Source: Anoplopoma fimbria
Taxonomy: Eukaryota > Chordata > Actinopteri > Perciformes > Anoplopomatidae
Reading direction: 5' to 3'
DNA length: 64,000 bases
Assembly: GCF_027596085.1 (NCBI RefSeq)
Contig: NC_072458.1
Location: 21,435,814-21,499,813, forward strand
Shown: piece after piece, positions 54,752 to 64,000 of the stretch
How the letters are laid out: every line of letters starts with the position of its first letter
Position numbering within the stretch: the stretch's first letter is position 1
Program-made: the position numbers and the translations under genes
Notes under the pieces: model-generated
What the model was told of the DNA's origin: nothing
The model's input: the letters and a program-made list of their open reading frames with translations, nothing else
Databases searched by the model: none

Positions 54752-55381
54752 AGTAAAGGTGGTGGTGTTAGGCAACGTAAGGAGGATTTGGCAGCAATGC
54801 AAAGCAGACAAAGAGTCAATACAGGAAATGGAAAATCTGTGGCGACCAGAACTGAGGCTGATAAGTATTATCAAAGCTCTTTGGCCCAGAATAGGAGCGT
54901 TTAATCTAGACACCTTAATAGGCCGTCATGGCTTCCAATGTGGATACTAGTGGAGGGAGCAGCTGGAGGTCAGATCAGCAGTCAGCCAGAAGATTGAAGA
55001 AAAACTGCTCAAACAAAAGAATCTTTATGACTTTGGAGCCAAGTGTCCAAATGCAAAACTTTACTTTAGTCTTCTTCTTGTAGAAAAAAGCACCATTTGT
55101 CTTTTCTTTATTCAGAAATACTCCACAAATACCATTTCAAAGTCTTTTCAGCTGATTCAGTAATGTTTTTCACACATCCTGCTACTTATGTAGGTGTTCA
55201 CTCTCTTGTAGCTCAGCTTTTGTTCTCCACCAACTCTTAAGATGAGTGACACATTTCACACTACACATAGTCACTAGATTTGTTGTTAATATAAAAATAT
55301 GAATTAAAGCTGCATTAAACAAGACAAAAAACACACAGACTTTCAATATATGTGAGTTTTTGAGACTCAAAAGGTTGCATG

Positions 55382-55815
55382 CAGTGGTGGAATGTAACTA
55401 AGTACATTTACTCATGTACTGTACAATTTAGTACAAATACCCCACTTGAGTCTTTCCATTTAATTTCACTTTATACCTTGTTACATTTTGGAAGCTAATA
55501 TTGTACTTTTTACTCGACTACATTTATTTGATAGCTTTACGTGCAGATTCATCTTAATATTACAAAATATTAATATAATAAATTGTGATTAATTATATAA
55601 TGTAATTAAAATGAGCACAGAGCTGTACTATGTTATTCTGAAATGTGCCTTTCTAGATAAAGAGCGCTTTTGGTATTTAAAGTATATTTTGATGACATTT
55701 TTACGTGAATAAGAATTTAAATTCCGGTCTTTTTTCTTGTATCACAGTATTTCTGTGCTGTGTGTGTCTGTACAGATACTTTTACCCTTAGATCTGAGTA
55801 CTTCTTCCAGAAGTG
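55382..55815. mobile_element. MITE copy with CAGTGGTGGAA end
   Basis: It begins CAGTGGTGGAATGTAACTAAGTACATTTACTC and ends near GAGTACTTCTTCCAG. It is the same family as 60712-61182, with a more degenerate right end. Confidence 0.65.
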
Positions 55816-58496
55816 GTCGCTTGCTAAGAAAATTTAAGTTGATGTTTTCCTGGCAATATATTTACTTTGTAAAACCATCTAATCTTCACGTCACTTCAGG
55901 CTACAAGGAGTCACACATGACCATTCTGAATTTGAGTCTTGACATCTCCGAGGCCAATGTCCTTACTTCACCTGCCGGTATTTGAATCAGGGCCGGTTGA
56001 AAACATGATAGCCATCCTCATAATCCCATTACTAGTCCTACAAAGACTGTCTGCAGGGGAATACCCTGTTATCTTAGGTCATTCTGGGCCGTGGGGGGAG
56101 GAGGGAGTGGGTTACTTACTGAAAACCACAGAGGAACGGAACCAAAGTATTTTGTTAATAACCTGAGAGAAAGATCTGAGTTTATATCAAACTTCTGTTT
56201 AATTAAAGTAGTGACAAAGAAAGCGTTTGCTGTAGTTCAGATGTAATCCATTTGGGGGATTTTAACATTTGAGGGCAACTGAGGTGAAGTCTGGTGAGTT
56301 TATTCAATTTACCCAGAAAATAAGTCGAACTGAATCTCGAATACATAAGATTTGATGACTTTTAAGTGAAGCCAATAAGTTCCACTTTACTAGTGGAAAG
56401 AAAACATCCAAAATACAAATGTAGGTGTTTATTTGACTACTTTGTCTATTTGTGTCTGTAGATTTCTCGTAAATTCACCAAAGGGTACCATTTGATAATG
56501 CCTCATTTGCATATTTAAACATACCATTTCATAAAAACTTGTAATACAAAAAATGATTGTCTTAGTGTAAATAATCAACTGGTGAAGTTTCATGTTGATA
56601 TCTATTAGTTAATTGTTTTACCCTATTCACCTGTAGTGTCTTTAAATGTTTGTAATTTAACAAAACATATCTTTAAAGGTCGTTTTCTCCAAATAATATA
56701 TATTTTTTTTAAACTTAGCTTCATACAATGTTCAGATTTCTGATGTTGAAATGTTTGCAAAATAGCACATATTTGGTAAAAAAATGCCAAATTTGCATAT
56801 TTAAACATTATATTGAAAAAAAATTGGAATACAAAAAAATACTATCTTAATGTAAGTAATCAACTGGGGAAGTTTCATGGTGATATCTTTAAATTAAACT
56901 TATTTTAAGAGAAGTAAACCCTCAAACTATTTAATCTAACATCAGCTTTCATTTATGCATCAGGCATGACGTTTTTCTTCCTCTTTTTTCTGGATTGTCA
57001 ACGTTACTTTTTATATATAATACATTTAAGATATCTACTTACTGTTGTGATACATTTTCTGTTTCATATGATTAACTTCCTACGATATTTACTTTGTTTG
57101 TATATTATTTTCCAATCTTAAATTAGGTTTAAATTATAATAATGTCATAATTACTTTGTTTTTATGAATCTAAACTTGGCATACCATTTAAAAAACAACA
57201 ACAAATGCAATAAATCACCATTTTTTCTGTCTGATCTGACATCTGTTTGTTTTACGGTGGCTGTAATGGATCCAATTACTTGTTTTTGGGATTAACTGGT
57301 CTGTTACAGTAAGTGATCTATTACTGTGGAGCCCTGGACGTTTCCGGTGTTTCCAGGTGAATCGGATTATCTGAGCCGTGTCAGAGGGAAACTTCCATTA
57401 TGGTGGAGAGAAAATCCACTGCCAGGTCAGTTCCTCTTTTTATTCAGGTGGAGTTCAGGTGGAGTTCATTCATCATATAATTTTGTTCAATTCTATTCTA
57501 AAGGGGCAGAAAAGACCTAAAGATAGAAAATAAACACATTAGACAATATAATTTAATATATTATCAGTCCTGATCTTTCTTATTCAGGCCACAGGTGGAT
57601 ATATTCTCTGCTGATGTTGTAGTAATTCCTATTAGTCACCAGTAGAGGTCAGTACACATCATAGATCTACTAATAACACTGAATATAAGATAAAATCACT
57701 TTTTATTGATCCCAGTGAGGGGAAATAAGGTGTTACAGCAGAAAAAAGAAACAAACAAGATAAATAAATGAGTAATGTATGCAGGGGAGAAAGTAAAGGG
57801 GGAAATAAATTGAATACCATGATAGATTATGATTATTTTAAAGATATACCGTACAATATCATGGTACAGTGTAAATAAAATATTAGGTATATTTATTTAT
57901 TTCAGAGTTTGGGGCAACTAACTGCACTTTAGACACACTATAACGATATTTTTTTCAATCTTAATTGATATATTTATTTTCTTTATTATGCTTTAATGTT
58001 GTTCTAATGCAATGAATAAAATAAAACAACAAAAAGAAGTTCAGTCTCCTAATATTTATGAGTAAAGTGCAGAATATAATATGCATGATGTGCATGTATT
58101 AATAAATGTAAAGCTATTTAATATAAACATGAAATATTTATATATATAATGAAATAAGATAATATAGAATAATAAATTAAAACACTGTATAAGCTAATAA
58201 CATTCAGGTATATATAATATAAAATGACATGTTGAATACAATAATATATACAGTGATTGCACAGTGATATATAATCTACAAAAAATCCTCTATATGGTTA
58301 ATTCTGAACATGTGTAATGACATATTACAATGCTGCATCTCTCTATATTTATAAATATATTTTTTATATATATTTTTTGTTGTTTGACTTGTTCATTGCT
58401 CATTAAAATTCATAGATTTCTCATATTTCAGTTGCTCGTAAATAGAGAATTAATCTTAAATGTAATAAAAACAGACTCTTATAATTTATAAAAATG
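55816..58496. other. AT-rich intergenic DNA, no gene supported
   Basis: The frames at 55939-56166 and 57326-57520 have no splice context. Related AT-rich phrases (ATTTGCATATTTAAACAT) recur at about 56505 and 56792. A SINE/LINE-like tail phrase (TTTTTATTGATCCCAGTGAG) is at 57697. Confidence 0.45.
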
Positions 58497-58721
58497 CATT
58501 TATTGAAATATAACAAGACACCACATATAAAACACCAAAAAAAAATATTAATCATAATAAAACATTAATATCACGTAACAGAACTGTAGCTGAAATGTTT
58601 TCTGACGTGCTTGTAACAATAAGAGTTTGAATAAATGTTTGTGTCTCATATTAATACTGACAAACACAGGAGACTCCAGGCTCTTAATCTGAAATGTGGT
58701 CAGACTTGCTGTCCGTTGGGC

Positions 58722-60126
58722 TCAGATGTGGCCCCTGTAGGTGCGGATCTTGCGGCTGAGGTTGCGGGCCAGCCGGTCCACGGCGCTGCTGATGTGTCCG
58801 AGCTCCCTCTTGGAGGTCAGACCGTCGATGTTCCCGCTGTACCACAAAACCCAACCGGCCAGAGACATCAGCACGAACAGAGCGCCTGAGAAAACAGAAA
58901 CAAATAAAATAAAAAGAATGCTTATGAACCAAAATAAATACATATATAACTGTTACAAAGATGTGTTATTTGATTTATTCTATTTATTCTATTATTTTCT
59001 GTTAGTGGATGTGAATGACATCAGCAGACAGGAAGTAAACATGGAGCCAAGATGTTGCCTTCTGTTTAAACTGTCTATATTTTGGATTTATAAATCTGTT
59101 TATTGATATCTGTTTGCACTCTTTCTCACTTAACACTGTAAGTGCTGCTTAAAATATTCCTTTGATATCAATAACATTATATTTGATCTCTTATTTTTGT
59201 TTCCTCATTGAATTTTCCTTTCTTTACAGTTTATATCATGCTGTAAACAAAAATATAGCTCACTATGTGAAACTTTTTTTTGTTAGGTGTTGATTAAATG
59301 TTTGAAGACAGACGCTGCCTGATAAAGCAGTTGTGCAAAGTTATCATTAATGGGAGTGAAACCCAGATAATAAACATCATTTTCATCTTATTTTGAAAGG
59401 TTATCATGCTTTCTGTTTTTGCTAAATAATTGCAGTTTAAAAGTGTAAAAAATGAACGTTACATCAAAATTGCATGAGTACAGCTCAAAGGGGAAACTGT
59501 GAAATATAATATTCTTTGTTTCTCACATACGATCAAGCTAACATAAATGTTTCAAAAGTTAAAGTCAATATTTTTAAAATATTCTATTAAGATTGTATTT
59601 TCTTATATTTCACAACTATTGTGGAACATGTTATAAGTTTAAAGTTCAAGGATCATTTGCAAGAAAATATTCAATAAATGAAGAAAAGAAAAGTAAATAT
59701 ATTCATGTTTTGGTTGCATAATGTTGTTTAATGTCTTTTATGTAATTAAGAATAATATATTTTGCTTTTCAACATTTTAAATTTAAACAAAGGAACAAAT
59801 CAATCTTCTCTAAAACTTCCCACTACTACTGAATGATCACTGAAGTAAATAAGGAAGAACTTTATGCATCAATAAAGAACATAATTCTTCTTTTATCTGC
59901 TTCCTCTTTTCAACGTTATGTGTTTGTAACTCATCAGATATATTCCACATCACTGGGACATTTATTTCATACCAGTATAGACCAGTAAGTCTCCAAAGTC
60001 CCGTCCTCTGATCTCCAGGGGGGCGAAGACTCCCACCAGCAGAGCCGCTCCTCCCAGTAGGTCCATCAACACAGCGAAGGCCAGAGCCAGTTTACAGCGG
60101 GAGAGGCCGTCACACACGGTCATCAT
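58722..60126 (-). CDS. tmem238l: TMEM238-like small membrane protein, complete, 105 aa
   Basis: Two coding exons join in phase on the minus strand: 59973-60126 and 58722-58885. The frame opens MMTVCDGLSRCKLALAFAVL; an acceptor TTTCTTCAG just upstream of the ATG shows that a leader exon exists. TM1 is LALAFAVLMDLLGGAALLVGVF, followed by APLEIRGRDFGDLLVYTG, TM2 ALFVLMSLAGWVLWYSGNI and a basic tail (SAVDRLARNLSRKIRTYRGHI). The GRDFGDLL-Y-GAL-LxSLxGW-LWY-GNI signature is that of TMEM238/TMEM238L, whose function is unknown. Short length and neighbours (recoverin, GSG1L2) favour TMEM238L. A donor (GCGCAG/GTAAGA) near 61630 and GC-rich sequence suggest the leader exon and promoter lie at about 61630-61850, head-to-head with the next gene. 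Confidence 0.88.
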
Positions 60127-60711
60127 GAAACTGAAGAAGAAAGACTGTTATTAGCTAATAAAAACATTAAAAAGTGCCAATTTTTGGATGAAATCCCGCT
60201 TATCCCGACTTTAAAAGCTACAAATACATGTTTTTAGTGTCCATCATATATAAATATGTATATTTATCCCTAATGTACTATACAATTCTACATTTCTAGG
60301 TTTTTATTGGATGATAATTGTCATTTTTAAGCATAAAACACTAGTTCAAAACATGAGCAATAGATATTTATCATTATAAATAAACTACAGATATATTAAG
60401 TTCATATTTTACATTTTTTCTTAAGATTTACTATCCCAAAAAAATGAAAAGAATCATTAAACAAACTTCTAGAATTGGAATATAATAACAGTCTAAATCA
60501 TATGTTTGAGATACCTTTTGCTTTATGTATTTGATATCAGACATGATACTGTTGATAATAGTACTTGTCACTTTAACAACATGGATTATAAAGTAAATCA
60601 TTAAACCTATTAAAATAAATGTTTTTAATACTTATGTGTGGTTTAATCAATGATCAAAATAGCTGCTATTTATTTTTCTACTCGATCAACTGATCAATTA
60701 TCGATTAATTG

Positions 60712-61182
60712 CAGTGGTGGAATGTACTTAAGTACATTTACTCAAGTACCCTGCTGAATTTAAGTACATATTTGAGGTACTTTTACTTTACTTTGATTTT
60801 TGATTTTCTTTCTAATCATTTGGACTATTGATTTATTATTTACAAACCAAACAATCAATCTATTAATAGAGAAAATAATCAGGAGATAAATCCATCGCAC
60901 AAATAATAATCATTATTAGTTAATAGTTAAAAATGAGCTCCAACTAAGACAGTAAAATCCTGCTTTTACATTAATGCATTAGTAATAATAATCTTATATT
61001 AATATATAATAGTACAACATCCACAGGGGACAGAGTATTATATTATTATTATTATTCTTTAAGTACATTTTCCCCATTTTAGGCTACTTTAATAAAGTTA
61101 CATTTTCAATGCAGGGCTGAGTATTTACAGTATTGCATTAGTACTTTTACTTAAGTAACTGATGTGAATACTTCCTCCACTG
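60712..61182. mobile_element. MITE with CAGTGGTGGAA / TTCCTCCACTG termini (TMEM238-like leader intron)
   Basis: The left end CAGTGGTGGAATGTACTTAA and right end GAATACTTCCTCCACTG are near inverted repeats, with the AAGTACATTTACTCAAGTAC phrase typical of a widespread fish element. No clear target duplication is visible. Confidence 0.75.
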
Positions 61183-61599
61183 ACTGTATAATCAACATTT
61201 AATCTATATATAATGTAGTATTAGCCTCCCAGCTGAATGAATCCATTATAAGATGATATTCAGGTGTAATAGTATTCAATCATGACGTCATATTGTCTGC
61301 AAGTTTTTTTTAAACAACACAACTAGATGTAATGTTTATTTCACTGTGCAAATTGTCCAACAAAAGATGTATAATGTAAAAGTTATTTCTCAGTGAGATG
61401 CATGAACTCCCTCACAGCAGAAAGCCTCCTCAGGTGAGGCTGTTTTCTGACTTTACACTTTAAACTAAACTTTTAATTAAACTTTTAATTCTTCTTTGAC
61501 TCACATGTTTTTGTTGTCCGTCCAGCTGCATAAAACGTGGATCTCTCTGTTTGTTTCTGGAGCTTTTTCTGCTCTTCCGCGTTGTTCTCACCCTCTGCA

Positions 61600-62029
61600 G
61601 ACCTCCTCCTCCTCCTCCTCCTCCTCTTACCTGCGCAGCTCAGGTGACGCGTTTCCGTCCTGGTACCTGTCCCAACACCTCCAATCACAGGACAGCAGCT
61701 CAGGTCACTTCCGTCTGAGGTGGAGTCACACACACACAAAAAAAAGTTTACAAGCTGCTGATGCGTTTGAACAGAAATATATAAAAAAAAAAAAAAAAGG
61801 TGTTTTCCTGGAGCGGATCGTTGTGCGCATGCGCGTGGTACACCTGTTGAAGCCACTTATAATCAGGTAATTAGCTGAGGAGGAGGTCGCCGGCAGCTGT
61901 GGTTGGGTCCAGGCTGTATTACAGAAGTATAACTGCACAGAGGACCACTGCAGACCAATAATAACAAGTTTATCACATATTTCTGGTTATTACTCATCTC
62001 AGCAGCTCACCTGGACTCACCTGGACGTC
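61600..62029. promoter_or_regulatory. Probable bidirectional promoter between the TMEM238-like gene and the next gene
   Basis: The two genes diverge, with a TMEM238-like leader donor at about 61630 (minus) and a start codon at 62030 (plus). The gap contains a (CTC)n tract at 61611-61627 and a GC-rich patch with GTGCGCATGCGCGTGG (an NRF1-like TGCGCATGCGC palindrome at about 61824). Inference from layout and motif. Confidence 0.45.
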
Positions 62030-63282
62030 ATGAACGCTTCAACCAACAGAGACGAGCCAGGTAACAGCAGCTTTACATGGCGAGTCCACCGTGTGCTGCA
62101 AACACACTGACTCAAATGCATTTTAAATGTTAGAATTATCTAAATACATCTTCCTTTTTAAGGTTATTTTCATACATTTCAAAGGGTTGAGGTGCATTTG
62201 TGGGCTCAATAAATCACTGACTGCCTCTCAAAAGTCATTATTATTGTTAATTGATCAATTTAAGTCCACGTTTTTATTACCTAATATATAATATAGTTTT
62301 ATACACTTTAAACAGCGTTTTCTATGTTATGACTGTTTTACTCATGTTATGTTTTGTTGATTTATCCCCATATAAAATAAACAATAATGCTATTTTTATT
62401 TTTGGCATTGCTTATATTTTGGATATAATTTAATTGATTTTTATATATTTATATATTTAAAACATTGCTATGTTTCCTACTTTGTACCCAAACTGTGGCA
62501 CAACACTTTAATTAAGTTATATCTCATCTTGTTTTATCATTTATTATCTAGTTTATGTAAAGCACAAGTGATTAACCTGAATACTTTATTAACTTTGTTA
62601 TTAGAGCTGAAACAACATTAGTCCCCGCTGTGGGACTAATAAAGGATTATCTTATCTTATCTTATCTTATCTTATAAATCAGTCCACGGTAATTCATCTA
62701 CAACACTTTAGATATTGATTTATTGTTTAAGTCATTGATTTATTAAGCTACAATGCTAAACATTTCCTGGTTTCAGCTTCTCAAATGTGAGGATTTTCTA
62801 CTTTTACTCGGTTTTACACTGAATATATTTTGCTTTGCAGGCTATTTGAATTAATGAACAAGATATTTGAAGACTCAACTGTAGCCTAAACCATTATAGA
62901 CAGACTCATGCAAGGTGTGCTTTGTGAAATAGTATTTATTTAATGCTCTTTAGTGCTTTAAAAACTGTGAGAAACACCGTTTTATAGACTTGTATCGCAT
63001 TATAAAGAAGAATAAATCAATACATTTATAATGAAAATAATCTTAAATTGTGGTAGACCTAACTTGCTAATGTTCTGCTGTCTTGTGTGCGATCGTCAGA
63101 GCACTACATGCCCCAGTCAGCATCATCCTCATCATCAGCAGGAGGAGGAGGAGGAGGTGGTGGAGGAGGAGGAGGTGGTGGAGGTTTGTATCTGGACGCC
63201 TATGAGGTCTCTTTCCCTCTGGAGGAGAGCATCGAGAGGCCACCTGCGTATCACCTGAACCAGGGTCAGCCGATGATGGACG
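62030..63282 (+). CDS. 5' end of an unrecognised gene with poly-Gly and PPxY (continues past window)
   Basis: Two exons fit in phase: 62030-62060 (ATG with donor GAGCCAG/GTAACA) and 63100-63282 (acceptor GATCGTCAG, donor GACG/GTACGC). They encode about 71 residues: MNASTNRDEPEHYMPQSA, a Ser run, 15 consecutive glycines (GGA/GGT codons), then LYLDAYEVSFPLEESIERPP, AYHLNQGQPMMDG. No signal peptide or membrane segment is present so far. PPAY is a PPxY motif of the kind bound by WW domains of NEDD4-type ligases. The remaining exons lie beyond the window or in its last 700 bases, where I see none. Identity unknown. In mammals TMEM238L is followed by PIRT and SHISA6, but this N-terminus does not resemble either as I know them. 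Confidence 0.6.
62620..62678 (+). mobile_element. SINE tail fragment
   Basis: CCCCGCTGTGGGACTAATAAAGGATT followed by (CTTAT)n matches the 3' tail of the SINE at 50937-51165. Confidence 0.65.
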
Positions 63283-63639
63283 GTACGCCACGTCTACTAC
63301 ACATTACTGCTCTGCTAGCTGTTTCACCAAGTAGCACTTACAGTTTTCATGCTGCGATCAATAGATGTGGGAAATTCGGTAAATTCGAATAGTTTCTGAG
63401 ATACAGTTAATCCCTCAACAAGTTAAAATGACTATAATTCATTTAAGTCAAAGTGCAAAAGTTCCTCCTTTACATACACTGTATTTTAACTAACTTTGAA
63501 GAGAGTGATGATGTATACTGGGAATGTTAAATTATTCCGACAGCACAATAAAAGAAAAGAAAAGAGAAAAACATTTAAAAAAATACTTGGACAACAGAAA
63601 AAAATATTAATATATAAATAAATAACAAGAGACATAATG

Positions 63640-63835
63640 AAATGAATAATTAGTTTTAAAGTACTGATACATATAACATATGTAAATATATATATGTAAA
63701 TACATATATAAATATATATATATATATATATATGTAAATATATATATATATATATATGTAAATATATATATGTAAATATATATATATGTATATGTATGTA
63801 AATATATATGTAAATATATGTAAATGACAGGTAAG
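63640..63835. repeat. (TA)n / TATGTAAATA AT-rich microsatellite
   Basis: Mixed TATA and TATGTAAATATA units. Open frames rich in Ile and Tyr are artefacts. Confidence 0.93.
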
Positions 63836-64000
63836 ATACATGTTAATTTGTGCCTTTTTTTCTTTCTTTCTTTTTTAATACAGACTGAATACACATAACA
63901 AAAGCAGCAATATGATGACTTAATAAAATACCCTCAGAAAAAGAGAAAGAAATTATAAATAAATAAAAAAACAAGAGACAAAATTAAATTAAAAGGGTCC

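Noticed and set aside
54666..54950. Glu/Arg-rich coiled-coil open frame followed by AVKVVVLGNVRRIW
   Set aside because: It starts in a (GA)n microsatellite; the remaining 60 residues have no splice context or family signal.
55939..56166. 75-codon open frame with a hydrophobic patch
   Set aside because: No acceptor or donor fits, and no family is recognised; left as chance.

Overview
The window is vertebrate nuclear DNA, almost certainly from a ray-finned fish and probably a percomorph. Short coding exons with GT/AG introns, long CA/TG microsatellites, tRNA-derived SINEs, hAT-like MITEs and L2-type LINE tails show this, and every recognisable protein is a vertebrate family member. No prokaryotic, viral or CRISPR content was seen. 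All gene models below were spliced by hand from reading frame, splice sites and phase.

Layout. (1) 1830-3986 (+): an SBK-family Ser/Thr kinase whose 5' end is unresolved. (2) 4.0-12.6 kb: no gene, only microsatellites and MITEs. (3) 12667-17342 (-): an eight-exon NECAP coat-associated protein of 263 aa. (4) 17.4-18.3 kb: a divergent promoter region carrying a four-copy duplication and TG tracts. (5) 19050-26110 (+): a nine-exon divergent epsin of 929 aa with an ENTH domain, 28 DPF motifs and a terminal NPF. (6) 27275-27748 (-): a complete two-exon gene for an unrecognised 88-aa protein, hidden in what looks like empty sequence. (7) 28-34 kb: minisatellite, repeats and probable 5' non-coding exons of the next gene. 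(8) 34504-40785 (+): a GSG1L2-type claudin-fold protein of 558 aa with a long Gly/Met-rich tail. (9) 44359-48450 (-): recoverin, three coding exons, 192 aa. (10) 48.7-58.6 kb: SINE, LINE and hAT elements, no supported gene. (11) 58722-60126 (-): a TMEM238-like two-exon membrane protein of 105 aa. (12) 62030 to beyond 63282 (+): the 5' end of an unrecognised gene with a poly-Gly run and a PPxY motif.

How the genes relate. NECAP and the epsin are transcribed away from each other, and both families work in clathrin/AP-2 endocytosis: NECAP through its C-terminal W-x-x-F and this epsin through an unusually large DPF array. GSG1L2, RCVRN and a TMEM238-like gene in one block recall human 17p13.1, while SBK, epsin and TMEM238 recall human 19q13.42 (both from memory).

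The most interesting items are the hidden 88-aa gene, the epsin in which a 24-bp coding minisatellite builds an AP-2-binding array while no ubiquitin-interacting motif is visible, the NECAP/epsin divergent pair, and the glycine-rich extension of the GSG1L2-like protein.
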